Shown: positions 42,652 to 51,770, counted from the stretch's first letter. The stretch is DNA of 64,000 nucleotides from Clostridia bacterium (GCA_900767465.1 CAAGAW010000020.1:62001-126000); one strand, 5' to 3'. Made by a program: numbers and translations. Notes: generated by a model not told the origin, from the sequence alone.

Positions 42652-43912
42652 TCTGCTCCGATCTATCCTTTTTCGCGAAATCGGCCGCTGCGGAATAAAT
42701 CGTTCCCGCGCCCGCGAACACGACGATATCGCCCTCTCCGACCTCGCCGAACAGATAATTTTCGGCTTCGGCATACGACCCGAAGTAGCGCGCGGGCATA
42801 ATTTTCGAAACGGCGTTATAAAGATCGACGGAAGTAACTTCGCCGGTCTTTTCTCTTGCCGCGAATACCGGCAAAAACACGACTTCGTCCGCGCCACGGA
42901 AACAGGTCGCAAATTTGTCGAACAGGTCGCGGGTGCGCGAATAGGTATGCGGCTCGAACACGACGATAAGTCTTGCGCGGGGTCTGAGAGAGGCGATGAG
43001 CGCACGGATCTCGGTCGGGTGATGCGCGTAATCGGCGATAACCCGTGCGCCGCGCACGTATCCGAGCGTTTCCATACGCCGCGCAACGCCTTTGAATCCG
43101 ACGAACGCCCGGGCGATCTCGCTCATACTTACGCCTTCGCCGAGCGCGACCGAAGCGGCGGCAAGCGCGTTATACACGTTGTGTCTGCCGACAAGCGACA
43201 GTTCGAGTCTGCCCATATTCACGCCGAGACAGAACAGCGAAAACGAATAGCGGTTTTCTCCGTCCGCACAAAGTCCGACCGCGCGGACGTCGCAATTCTC
43301 GCCCAGTCCGAACGTGATTTTGTCGGGGTGATCGATCCCGAGCCGCGGATCGTCGCCGTTTACGCAGAGTTTGCGGCACCTGCGACCGAAAGCAAGGAAG
43401 GCTTCGACCGCCTCGGCTTCGGTGTTGTAGCAGTCGGTATGGTCGAGATCGGCGTTGAGAATTACTCCGACGTCGGGCGCGAACATAAGAAACGAACGCC
43501 GGAACTCGCACGCTTCGGTAATAAAATACTCGTTGCCGTCGCCGCCCGCGTACTCGCCTCCGATATGAACGGTCGGGTTAAGGCATGCCGTCGCCGCCGC
43601 GGTAAGAGCCGTAGCCGTGGTTTTGCCGTGCGAACCCGCTATCGCTATCACGCGCCCGAACGAAGCCGCTATCGCCGCGAGGTATTCGGAACGTTCGATT
43701 GTCGGAACGCCGTTCTCGCGCGCCGCCGAAAGTTCGGGATTATCCGCGCTTATCGCTCCGGTAAAAACGACGAGGTTTGCGCCTTTGACGTTATTCGGAT
43801 CGTGTCCGCCCGTCGTAAGGTCGGAACCGCTCGTTTCGTGTCCGAGTCGCGCAGTTATCGTTCTGAGCGTGCGCATGCTCACTCCTTTGTCGCCTATAAA
43901 GTGTACTCTCAT
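42641..43912 (-). CDS. murC: UDP-N-acetylmuramate--L-alanine ligase
   Basis: 423 residues, a little shorter than usual (about 455). Mur-ligase landmarks: the ATP loop IAGSHGKTTATALT, NADLDHTDCY, and IADYAHHPTEIRALIASL with VFEPHTYSRTRDLFD, the last two characteristic of MurC. The N-terminal UDP-binding loop reads FIGDKGVSMRTL where MurC normally has GIGGIGMS, an unusual loss of two glycines. It adds L-alanine to UDP-MurNAc in peptidoglycan synthesis. AAGGA before the ATG supports the start. Confidence 0.92.
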   Translation of the reverse strand: MRVHFIGDKGVSMRTLRTITARLGHETSGSDLTTGGHDPNNVKGANLVVFTGAISADNPELSAARENGVPTIERSEYLAAIAASFGRVIAIAGSHGKTTATALTAAATACLNPTVHIGGEYAGGDGNEYFITEACEFRRSFLMFAPDVGVILNADLDHTDCYNTEAEAVEAFLAFGRRCRKLCVNGDDPRLGIDHPDKITFGLGENCDVRAVGLCADGENRYSFSLFCLGVNMGRLELSLVGRHNVYNALAAASVALGEGVSMSEIARAFVGFKGVARRMETLGYVRGARVIADYAHHPTEIRALIASLRPRARLIVVFEPHTYSRTRDLFDKFATCFRGADEVVFLPVFAAREKTGEVTSVDLYNAVSKIMPARYFGSYAEAENYLFGEVGEGDIVVFAGAGTIYSAAADFAKKDRSEQTTP

Positions 43913-43947
43913 ATTCCTTTATACGCGTTTTTCCGCACGTCCGTGAC

Positions 43948-44690
43948 GGTCAGCGCAGAGCCTGCGCGGGCATTTGGCTGGCGCGTATATGTTTCGTTCC
44001 GGTTCTATCGCGGGGGATTTCTCGACTGACGCTCGAAATGACGTCGGCGTCTGGTTTGAGGGCGGACGAAGCCGTCGGTAGGGCGGGACGCCCTCGTCCC
44101 GCCGCATAACGTGTTCGTTTGTTTTCGTTTCTACCGCGGGGGATTTCTCGGCGCAGAGCCTGCGCGGGCATTTGGCTGGCGCGTATATGTTTCGTTCCGG
44201 TTCCATCGCGGGAGATTTCTCGACTGACGCTCGAAATGACAGGGTGTCCGGTTTGAGGGCGGACGAAGCCTTCGGTAGGGCGGGACGCCCTCGTCCCGCC
44301 GCATAACGTGTACGCTTGGTTTCGTTTCTACCGCGGGGGATTTCTCGGCGCAGAGCCGCCGCGGGCGAATCTTTGTGGTTTTCGGGTGCGATTGTTTTCG
44401 TTTCTATTGCGGGGGATTTCTCGGCGCAGAGCCTGCGCGGGCAAGGCACGGTGACCGTGCGGGCAAGTATTTGGGGTATTCGTGTTCGTTTGTTTCCGTT
44501 TCTATCGCGGGGGATTTCTCGACTGACGCTCGAAATGACAGGGCGTTCGGTTTGAGGGCGGACGAAGCCGTCGGTAGGGCGGAACGCCCTCGTCCCGCCG
44601 CATAACGTGTACGCTTGGTTTTATAATGTCATTTCGACCGGAGTGAGGACGACGGTCCGAACGCAGCGGAGAAATCCCCCACGGGAAAGA
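43948..44690. repeat. Composite repeat array with about 198-base units
   Basis: GCGCAGAGCCTGCGCGGGC starts at 43953, 44151 and (variant) 44348, then again at 44424, so there are two units of about 198 bases and a shortened third. Each full unit carries CGCGGG-GATTTCTCGACTGACG, GCTCGAAATGAC and the hairpin GGCGGGACG-CCCT-CGTCCCGCC (44082-44103, 44279-44300, and 44579-44599 with one change). No gene is supported; translations such as REIPRGRNENKRT recur in every copy. Confidence 0.82.
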
Positions 44691-44704
44691 TATTTTATCC
44701 GTGT

Positions 44705-44770
44705 ACGCAAGAAAGTCTTCGCTCCCGCCTTGGTCTTCGACTGCGCGCTTCGCGCTCCGCTCAGGATAAC
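44705..44770. repeat. Dispersed repeat module, second copy
   Basis: GACTGCGCGCTTCGCGCTCC followed by GCTCAGGATAACGTG, matching the module at 38311-38365. Confidence 0.6.
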
Positions 44771-44849
44771 GTGTCATTATACGTGTTCGCTTGGTTTGTG
44801 GTGTGTGTACGCTTTGTCCGTCTTCCACTCCTATTACTCCGCTACTACG

Positions 44850-44884
44850 AAAAAAACGACGGAAAACGTATCCGTCGCTTTTTC
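44850..44884 (-). terminator. Terminator of the GH10 gene
   Basis: AACGACGG and CCGTCGCTT arms with flanking A/T tracts; ends minus-strand transcription shortly after the stop at 44920. Confidence 0.72.
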
Positions 44885-44919
44885 GTAATTTAATAACATT
44901 ATAACCGACTTTGTCGTCG

Positions 44920-46218
44920 TCAGTCGAGTTTTACCTTGATTTCGCGGTTGAGAGACTTGTACATACGGGCGGGAACGATAACAGACTTACCGTTTGCCGT
45001 AACCTCGATGTCGTAATCGCCGTAGAACGCTTTGAACGACTCGCCCGATTTTGCGGTAAGTTCGGTATGCCACTCTTCGGTGATGAGATGACGAAGACGC
45101 TCGTACGCGGGTTTTTCGGACATATCGAAGCGCAGAAGTCCGCCGTAGTAATAGTTTTCGCCGTCCGTCATATTGCCGGGGGTGGTGAAAGCCGCGTAAC
45201 CGTCGGCGAGGTTCCAGTAAATGATCTTCTCGGTCTTTTCGTGCGAGAACCAGACCTTATAGAGTTTTTCGATGATATCCGCCTGAAGTTGCTCGTCCGC
45301 GGGGTCGTTGGAGAACGCGGGAACGGTTATTTCGGTGATTTCGATAGGTTTGTTAAAGTACGAGAAGCGATCCATTATCGCGTAAAGATGATCGAGGTTG
45401 TAGTATTTGCGGGTGGCGTTGAAGTAATGCTCGCGGCGGAAAAACATGTGATACTGCATACCGATCGCGTCCACGCGCGCGCCTTTAAGCATTGCGTTTT
45501 CCACTTCCGTATAGTACCAGTTGGCGGGCGAAGCGGGCTGATCCCAGAATCCGCACCAGTCGTTGATACCGAGTTTATTCGCGGGGAAGTACTTTTCCGC
45601 CGTTTTGAAGCACCACTCGACGAAGTCCGGCTCGAAATAGAACGGACTGCCGGTATCCCAGGCAAGTTCGTTGGTAACTTCGATAGTGGGTATGCGACTT
45701 GCGTAACGCTCGCTTACCTCGAGCATGCGGCGATCGAGATAAAATTTGATTTCGGCGGGCGTTTTGCTCTTGATCCATTCGGGGAAGAAATGATCGTAGC
45801 AAAGCGCGTGTTCGCGCGGCTCGATGCCGTTTTTCTCGCACCATTCCACGCAAAGATCGGTCGGCGGGCGGCGATAAATTTTCTCCGAGTCCTTGTCGTA
45901 ACGTGTTTTGCCGTCCTCGGGCTCGGTAGCGTCCCAGTAAAAAGGCACGGTAAGAATATTGAAAAACGCTTTGAGTTTCTCCTTGTACGCCTCGTTCTTT
46001 TCCTTGCTGCCGGGGATCTCGTCCAGCATAAACATATTGCAGCCGAACTTGAATTCGTGCGATTTCTGCTTTATTTTTACGGTTGCGTCTACCGGTTTTC
46101 CCTCGCCGTCCGTTACCGTGACTTTGAAAAACCCTTTGCGGTTGCGTTCGATTCCTTCGCTTATGCGCGCTTCGGCGGCGGGCGAAGAGATTATAAGTTC
46201 GTCAAACGTCTTGTCCAT
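44920..46218 (-). CDS. Endo-1,4-beta-xylanase-like, GH10
   Basis: 432 residues. After a short N-terminal beta-sandwich (KGFFKVTVTDGEGKPVDATV) comes a GH10 barrel. The acid/base Glu is in TIEVTNELAW and the nucleophile Glu in KPIEITEITVP; other landmarks are HALCYDHFFPEW and GMQYHMFFRREHYF. No signal peptide is present, so it should cleave imported xylo-oligosaccharides inside the cell. The ATG at 46218 has GGAGGA upstream; the frame is open further to 46266. An AraC gene is divergent, 187 bases away, and is the likely regulator. Confidence 0.9.
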   Translation of the reverse strand: MDKTFDELIISSPAAEARISEGIERNRKGFFKVTVTDGEGKPVDATVKIKQKSHEFKFGCNMFMLDEIPGSKEKNEAYKEKLKAFFNILTVPFYWDATEPEDGKTRYDKDSEKIYRRPPTDLCVEWCEKNGIEPREHALCYDHFFPEWIKSKTPAEIKFYLDRRMLEVSERYASRIPTIEVTNELAWDTGSPFYFEPDFVEWCFKTAEKYFPANKLGINDWCGFWDQPASPANWYYTEVENAMLKGARVDAIGMQYHMFFRREHYFNATRKYYNLDHLYAIMDRFSYFNKPIEITEITVPAFSNDPADEQLQADIIEKLYKVWFSHEKTEKIIYWNLADGYAAFTTPGNMTDGENYYYGGLLRFDMSEKPAYERLRHLITEEWHTELTAKSGESFKAFYGDYDIEVTANGKSVIVPARMYKSLNREIKVKLD

Positions 46219-46301
46219 TTTCTCTGTTCCTCCGTTGATGAGTGATTTTATTATACCACCGTACAAACCGAAAATTCTACCTTTTTACCGTAACGAAAGG
46301 T

Positions 46302-46330
46302 TTGATTTTCGTAAGCGGAAATGGTATAAT
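46302..46330 (+). promoter_or_regulatory. Promoter of the third AraC gene
   Basis: TTGATT (46302-46307), 17-base spacer, TATAAT (46325-46330). The opposite strand has TATAAT at 46250-46255 for GH10 but no good -35. Confidence 0.75.
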
Positions 46331-46405
46331 GTTACGGACGGCAAAAGTATGCGGAGCAAAAGCGGGCGCGACTTTGCCGCAACCCGGAAAGCGGAGAAAA
46401 AAAGT

Positions 46406-47146
46406 ATGTTTTTCGAATCGGACGATCTTATAACGGTATACCGCACGGCGTTGGCGTTTTGCCAGACCGACGTAGTCGCCCGCGTAAAAGCGCGCGGCGA
46501 GTACGCGTTGTCTTTTCGTTATCACGCCGAAAACGCGGTTTTAAGGCAGGGAAACAAGGTTTTTGAGGTAAAAACGGGCGATCTTGCGTTCGTTCCGCGC
46601 GTCGACTACGTGCGCACGGCAGACTACGACAACCTTGCCGCGATTCATTTTACGATACTCAACGCCGATTTTACCGACATAGAAACATTCTCGCCGTCCG
46701 ATCCGTCCGTTTACGAAGAACTTTTCCGAAAGGTCGGATCCGCACCGTCCGACCGCTATGTGTGCCAGTCTGCGCTGTACGGAATTCTCGCGCATATCCG
46801 CAAAGAAAAGGGTAGTTTTTTATGCGGTGCGACCGCGAAAAAGGTTTTGCCCGCAACCGAGAAAATCCGCCGCGGCGAAGACCTTAACTTACTTACGGTA
46901 GCGTCGCTCGCATCCGATTGCGGACTGAGCGAGCCGTCGTTTCGTAAAGCGTTTTTAGAAGCGACCGGGCAAACGCCCGCTGCGGCGATAACGCGGCTGA
47001 AAGTGGATCGCGCGGTCGAAATGATACGTGCCGGCGGGTACAAACTTGACGAAATAGCCGAACGCGTGGGGTACTGCGACTCGAAATATTTGTCTTGTGT
47101 GATAAAACGTATCACCGGCATTTCACCGCGCGAGTGGGCTAAATAA
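46406..47146 (+). CDS. AraC family transcriptional regulator
   Basis: 246 residues, compact for the family. The N-terminal half has a cupin-like sensing fold (NKVFEVKTGDLAFVPRVDYV). The C-terminal helix-turn-helix pair is SLASDCGLSEPSFRKAFLEA and EIAERVGYCDSKYLSCVIKR, ending TGISPREW. The ATG at 46406 is preferred since GGAG lies ten bases upstream and the promoter ends at 46330; a much longer frame starting at 45959 runs antisense through GH10 and is not real. Divergent from the GH10 xylanase, it likely senses xylo-oligosaccharides. Confidence 0.88.
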   Translation: MFFESDDLITVYRTALAFCQTDVVARVKARGEYALSFRYHAENAVLRQGNKVFEVKTGDLAFVPRVDYVRTADYDNLAAIHFTILNADFTDIETFSPSDPSVYEELFRKVGSAPSDRYVCQSALYGILAHIRKEKGSFLCGATAKKVLPATEKIRRGEDLNLLTVASLASDCGLSEPSFRKAFLEATGQTPAAAITRLKVDRAVEMIRAGGYKLDEIAERVGYCDSKYLSCVIKRITGISPREWAK

Positions 47147-47147
47147 C

Positions 47148-47176
47148 TTGACAAAAACAGAGCGAAACGCTACAAT
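47148..47176 (+). promoter_or_regulatory. Promoter of the 535-residue hydrolase-like gene
   Basis: TTGACA (47148-47153), 17-base spacer, TACAAT (47171-47176). Confidence 0.75.
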
Positions 47177-47268
47177 AAATCGTAGGACTATCCGCCGAAA
47201 CGGACGGAAAAGTCGAAAAATTACGGTTTTTGCCGATTCGTGACGAAAGCCGCCGGAAGAAGGTAAGA

Positions 47269-48876
47269 ATGGAACTTGTAACCGCGCATCAACTGTGGCG
47301 TGACTACGATCCGTACGCGTTGCCGCTCGACGAAACGATTTTGTCGGACGAAAAACACGACGGATACGAAACGCAGGACGTATATTTCAACGGCGAAGCG
47401 ACTACCGACGGAAAGTCGCGTATTTTCGCGCGTCGCTATATCCCCTCCTCGCCCAACGGCGCGGGCGTCGTTCTCGCCTCCGAAACCGAATCGTCGCTGT
47501 ACGCGTCCATTCTGGTAAAAGAAGGTTACGAAGTGCTTGACGTCGATTTTGCCGGCAAGCGCGACGGAAGAGTCTATACCATTTATCCCAAATCCATGGA
47601 GTACGCAAACCTGTATTCGCCCGAATCGAACTTTGCGCGACTCCCCGACCGACCCGAAAAAAGCGCGCATTACGCTTACGCGTGCGTTTTTCTTCGCGGA
47701 TTCGTGTATCTCGAAAGCAAAAAACTCGAAAAAATCGGATTTTTCGGCGTAAAAAAGGGCGCGTTCGCGGTATACAAAGCCGCGTTCGTTATGCAAAAAG
47801 CCAAGTTTGCGATCGCTCTTTACAATTCGACCTATATTCCGTCGCTCGATCTTACCGGGGCGGACGAAACGGTATGGGGCGCGAGCCTCGACAACGGCGG
47901 ATACGCTTCGCGCCTTACCGTGCCGACGTACGCGGTTATCGGATCTAACGATCCCGACGACGCGCTCGAGTCGGTAAGCAGGCTTCACGAAGCGAGCAGC
48001 GATTCGGTATATATGCATATCGACGCTCACCGTTCGGGTTCGTTGGACGCCGCCGCGCGGAAAAGCGTTATGTCGTTTATGGATTATTGCGTTCGCGAAT
48101 ACAATTATACTCCGTCAACTCCCATACTTACGGCGAAGGCGAGCGAACGGCAACTTTATTACGAGGTAAAGGTCGATCACCCCGAATGGGTGAAAGACGT
48201 GAATCTTTATTACAGTTACGGCGAGGAAAAAGGCGAATACCGCAATTGGATCCGCCTGCCGCTCGAGCGGATTTCGGAAAGCGAATACCTCGTACGCGCG
48301 GACGTTTATCAGGTGAACGAGCCTATACTCGGGTTTGTGAACGTTTCGTACGCGGACGGACGCGTATTCTCGAGCGACCTCGTGGATCGGATTCCGCGCG
48401 CCATGGGAATAGACGCGAGCGAAATTTCCAAAACGCGGCTTATATACGACGTGGACTCGGGAACGGACGGTTGGATAGCCGGCGACAACCTTACGGACGG
48501 ATCGAATCAACCCGAACTGATAATCGAGAAATGCGCCAGCGGAATCGAGGGCATACGATCTTCGACCGACGTAATATCCACTCTTTCGATCGGCGACGTA
48601 CATACGCGCGGCGAGCGCGACGGCGCATTGCAGGCGCTTGTGTATTCGCCCGAATACCAGACGCTTTACGTCGAAGTAACGTGCCACGTGGACGACGAAT
48701 ATAAGAGTTATTCGACGTCGCTGCCCGTATCGTCTTTCGGCGAATGGTCGAAACTTACCTTGTCCGCGGGAATGCTGCGATCGGAAGAAGGTTTTATGGC
48801 GGGCTGGGACAAGGCGATAAGGCTTAAAATAGTAAGCGAATCGCCGCTTTACGTAAACACTCTGCTCTGGATTTAG
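47269..48876 (+). CDS. Alpha/beta-hydrolase-like protein lacking the nucleophile
   Basis: 535 residues. The N-terminal half resembles an acyl-esterase/peptidase alpha/beta fold: YIPSSPNGAGVVLASETES, GYEVLDVDFAGKRDG, an elbow region KIGFFGVKKGAFAVYK, the acid strand YAVIGSNDPDD and a late His in HIDAHRSG. The elbow, which should read GxSxG, is GVKKG, so Lys162 (47752-47754) stands in place of the serine. The C-terminal half is beta-rich, with a segment like a carbohydrate-binding module (residues about 400-535). No signal peptide. AAGG precedes the ATG. It is probably a non-hydrolytic or altered relative; function unknown. Confidence 0.7.
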   Translation: MELVTAHQLWRDYDPYALPLDETILSDEKHDGYETQDVYFNGEATTDGKSRIFARRYIPSSPNGAGVVLASETESSLYASILVKEGYEVLDVDFAGKRDGRVYTIYPKSMEYANLYSPESNFARLPDRPEKSAHYAYACVFLRGFVYLESKKLEKIGFFGVKKGAFAVYKAAFVMQKAKFAIALYNSTYIPSLDLTGADETVWGASLDNGGYASRLTVPTYAVIGSNDPDDALESVSRLHEASSDSVYMHIDAHRSGSLDAAARKSVMSFMDYCVREYNYTPSTPILTAKASERQLYYEVKVDHPEWVKDVNLYYSYGEEKGEYRNWIRLPLERISESEYLVRADVYQVNEPILGFVNVSYADGRVFSSDLVDRIPRAMGIDASEISKTRLIYDVDSGTDGWIAGDNLTDGSNQPELIIEKCASGIEGIRSSTDVISTLSIGDVHTRGERDGALQALVYSPEYQTLYVEVTCHVDDEYKSYSTSLPVSSFGEWSKLTLSAGMLRSEEGFMAGWDKAIRLKIVSESPLYVNTLLWI

Positions 48877-48935
48877 AATGCTATAACCGTGCGGCTACGG
48901 AATAAGCCGCGAAATCTAAGGAGGTTCGCAGCGGG

Positions 48936-49661
48936 TTGAACGATCATCTGCTCGAAACAAGTTATCTCGACGCCCGGTACGCGTGGTCGGAAAAAATCAC
49001 GTCGTACGCGACGAATATATTGCTCGTACTGCTCGCGCTTATATTGGGGATATATATTTTCTTCCGGCCGTTTACCGTTTCGGGCGAGTCGATGCTCCCC
49101 ACTCTTAACGGCAACGCCGACCGTCACGACGTGGTTATGGTCGCCAGAATAACGCTCGGATACTCGCGCGGCGACATAGTGGTAATCGACTCGTCGTCCT
49201 CCCCCGCGACCGAACGGTATATCGTTAAACGCGTGGTCGGTCTCGGCGGCGACAAACTCGCTTTTATCCGCGAGGAAGTAGACTACGAAAACCGCATTTC
49301 GCTTTATCTCGACAAGGGTGACGGCAAAGGATTCGTCCGTCAGGAAGAGGATTATATCCGCGAGTCGATGATAAACGGCTCGTCTTCCGTATTCGGCGCC
49401 GTAAAAATAGGCAACGGAAAATCGGACGTAAATAAGGTCGCTTACGAAGTCCCGTCGAACAGTCTGTTCGTAATGGGCGACAATCGCAACAACAGCAAAG
49501 ACTCGCGTTATTCGGGCGCGTTCGAGCGAAAAAAATGCTGCGGAAAAGCGTTCTTTACTTTCTCGGACGACGGTTTCCTCGGCGCGATATTCAACGTTCT
49601 GTTCGGCGCGTCCGATCGGTTCAATACGCACGACAACAGCGCGTCGCTTAACAGAGCCTGA
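48936..49661 (+). CDS. lepB: Signal peptidase I
   Basis: 241 residues with one N-terminal membrane helix (about 25-48, YATNILLVLLALILGIYIFF). The catalytic Ser is in TVSGESMLPTL and the Lys in RYIVKRVVGLGGD. The conserved box E is FVMGDNRNNSKDSR. It cleaves signal peptides on the outer face of the membrane. The likely start is TTG 48936 with AAGGAGG 12 bases upstream. It follows the hydrolase-like gene by 59 bases and may share its transcript. The C-terminal 35 residues after box E are longer than usual. Confidence 0.93.
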   Translation: MNDHLLETSYLDARYAWSEKITSYATNILLVLLALILGIYIFFRPFTVSGESMLPTLNGNADRHDVVMVARITLGYSRGDIVVIDSSSSPATERYIVKRVVGLGGDKLAFIREEVDYENRISLYLDKGDGKGFVRQEEDYIRESMINGSSSVFGAVKIGNGKSDVNKVAYEVPSNSLFVMGDNRNNSKDSRYSGAFERKKCCGKAFFTFSDDGFLGAIFNVLFGASDRFNTHDNSASLNRA

Positions 49662-49778
49662 CCAGATCCGTTTGCGACCGGCAACGAAAAATCATATCGT
49701 CAAAACCCCGCGGCAAGCGGGCAAACATACTCTCGGTAAAGCCGAAAGAAAACGAAAATATCAAAAGGAGTAAAATTT

Positions 49779-50630
49779 ATGATCCATATAACCTCGGACT
49801 CGACTACCGATCTCGGCGAACTCTACGAAAGACGCGGTATTGAAAAGCTGCCGCTTGCTGTCGTTCTCGGTTCGGACACCTACGAAGACGGCGTGACCGT
49901 TCACCCCTCCGACATCTACGATTTCGTGGAAAAAAACAAAATATTGCCTAAAACCGCGGCGCGCTCGGTCGAAGAACACCGCGAATTCTTCGCTTCGATT
50001 CTTGAATCGGACGACGACTCGATCGTCCACTTCACTATTTCGAGCAAGTTGTCGGTAACGTATCAGAATGCGCTCGCCGCTTCAAAAGACTTCAAAAACG
50101 TTTACGTCGTCGATTCGCAATCGCTTTCCTCGGGCGGCGGTCTGCTCACCCTTTACGCGTGCGATCTTCGCGACGAGGGCAAATACACCGCGAAAGAAAT
50201 CTACGAAAAGTGTCTCGCCCGCGTTCCCGCCGTCGAAGCGTCTTTCTTCGTGGATACGATGGACTACCTGTATAAAGGCGGCAGATGCTCCGGTCTCGCG
50301 TCCTTCTTCGCGACCGCGCTCAAACTTAAACCGTCGCTTATTCTCGTGGACGGTAAAATCGCCGTAGGAAAAAAGTACCGCGGCAACCCCGTCGCTTTTG
50401 CAAGCAAATACGTGGATAACGTTTTCGAGATGTTCCCCAACCCCGACACCACGCGCATTTTCATTACTCACACCTCCGCCGATCCCGAAGTCGTAAAGGA
50501 AATCCGCGAGGAAATCGACAGACACTTCAAGTTCGGCGAAGTTATCGAAACCATCGCGTCCTGCACGGTTACAAGCCATTGCGGCAAGGGTACGATCGGC
50601 ATACTTTATCTTAACGACGGTATTCGCTAA
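49779..50630 (+). CDS. DegV family fatty-acid-binding protein
   Basis: 283 residues, standard length. Signature parts: ITSDSTTDLG at the N-terminus, HFTISSKLSVTYQNA, VVDSQSLSSGGG, and the C-terminal EVIETIASCTVTSHCGKGT. DegV/FakB proteins bind a fatty acid and present it to the kinase FakA for incorporation into phospholipid. No fakA is in the window. AAAAGGAG precedes the ATG. Confidence 0.95.
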   Translation: MIHITSDSTTDLGELYERRGIEKLPLAVVLGSDTYEDGVTVHPSDIYDFVEKNKILPKTAARSVEEHREFFASILESDDDSIVHFTISSKLSVTYQNALAASKDFKNVYVVDSQSLSSGGGLLTLYACDLRDEGKYTAKEIYEKCLARVPAVEASFFVDTMDYLYKGGRCSGLASFFATALKLKPSLILVDGKIAVGKKYRGNPVAFASKYVDNVFEMFPNPDTTRIFITHTSADPEVVKEIREEIDRHFKFGEVIETIASCTVTSHCGKGTIGILYLNDGIR

Positions 50631-50689
50631 CGCTATGTTCTTCTTTCGGAAATGAAGCAAATTGCGCGCTGACGCTATGAGTCCGCTGC

Positions 50690-50815
50690 CACCATGACTT
50701 GTTTTTTGAATAGTAACAAGTGTTTTCTTTGAGCAAGAAAAATAAATGTACTTTTTCAGGCGAAGAAAAAGTACCAAAAAGTCGTCGGCAGGGAACCCCT
50801 GTAGGTAATATTAGG
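50690..50815. repeat. Hairpin-rich repeat region after degV
   Basis: Two hairpins and one known module: ACTTGTT/AACAAGT (50697-50721) followed by a T-rich tract, possibly the degV terminator; GTACTTTTTC-AGGC-GAAGAAAAAGTAC (50748-50774); and CAGGGAACCCCTG (about 50790-50802), also present at 42158 and, varied, at 31830. The gap 50816-51060 shows no gene. Confidence 0.6.
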
Positions 50816-51077
50816 TTGGTGCACATATCAAACCAATGTAAAGAACGAAACCTATCCACTCGCCGGCGACGGCTCATCGCATTGCGACTATGTCGCACCC
50901 GCAACGCGTCAATATATCGAAAAAAGGACAGTAGCAAGATTGTCGCGTGATAACCGAAGCTGTCGGTCAAACATTGTATGGGCGTTCCTTGTCCGTTCGT
51001 CGGCGTAACGAAAAGTCTTTCCTGCACTCGCTCGCACGGACTCCGCCACTCCATCCCATAACCTCAAAAAGGATAAA

Positions 51078-51770
51078 ATGTCCGGATTTTACGAAAAAAT
51101 CAAATCGCTTACGAACGAAGCCGTCGCGACGAACGCGGCGGAAAAGTTTGAACGTTACTACGCCCTTCTCGTCGACTGGAACGGGCGTTTTAACCTTACG
51201 GCGATAACGGACAAACGCGACGTTTTCGTAAAACACTTTCTCGATTCGGTTTCCGCCGCTCCGCTTATCCCGCAAAACGCAAGCCTACTCGACGTGGGCG
51301 CGGGCGCGGGTTTTCCGTCGCTGCCGCTTAAAATCGTGCGCGACGACCTGACGGTAACGTGCGTGGACAGCGTAAACAAAAAGGTAACCTTCCTTAACGC
51401 GGTTGTCGACGAACTCGGGCTGAAAAACGCTCGTGCGATCCACTCCCGCGCCGAAGACCTGCCGAAAACCGGCTACGACGTCGTGGTTTCGCGGGCGGTT
51501 GCGGGACTGAACGTACTGTGCGAATACTGCCTGCCGTTCGTTAAAGTCGGCGGCGTTATGATCGCGTATAAGTCAGAAAAAACGGACGAAGAACTTGCCG
51601 TCGCGGATTCGGCAATAAAGATTTTAGGCGGCAAAGTAAAGGAAATCCGCGACGTTTCGGATTTCGTGGGCGGCGATACGACGAGAAAACTTGTCGTTAT
51701 CGAAAAAATCGCCACTACCCCGCCGAAATACCCGCGAGGCAAAAACCTGCCTAGACTCAAACCTCTGTAA
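51078..51770 (+). CDS. rsmG: 16S rRNA (guanine-527-N7) methyltransferase
   Basis: 230 residues, usual length. N-terminal YYALLVDWNGRFNLTAITD and the SAM site LLDVGAGAGFPSLPLKI are typical; VVVSRAVAGLNVLCEYC matches the conserved catalytic region. It methylates G527 of 16S rRNA. GGAT precedes the ATG, a moderate ribosome site. It is not next to mnmG or parA here, in contrast to the common arrangement. Confidence 0.95.
   Translation: MSGFYEKIKSLTNEAVATNAAEKFERYYALLVDWNGRFNLTAITDKRDVFVKHFLDSVSAAPLIPQNASLLDVGAGAGFPSLPLKIVRDDLTVTCVDSVNKKVTFLNAVVDELGLKNARAIHSRAEDLPKTGYDVVVSRAVAGLNVLCEYCLPFVKVGGVMIAYKSEKTDEELAVADSAIKILGGKVKEIRDVSDFVGGDTTRKLVVIEKIATTPPKYPRGKNLPRLKPL

Noticed and set aside
43948..44640. 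CRISPR array
   Set aside because: Units are about 198 bases with conserved content throughout; there are no short direct repeats with unique spacers and no cas genes.
43919..44828. Open frames across the repeat array with recurring REIPRGRNENKRT and GRGRPALPTAS segments
   Set aside because: The same translation recurs wherever the dispersed repeat occurs (18 kb, 32 kb, 44 kb), so the frames are by-products of the repeats.
45959..46405. N-terminal extension of the AraC protein to 395 residues
   Set aside because: The extension runs antisense through the GH10 gene and upstream of the promoter at 46302-46330; the real start is ATG 46406.
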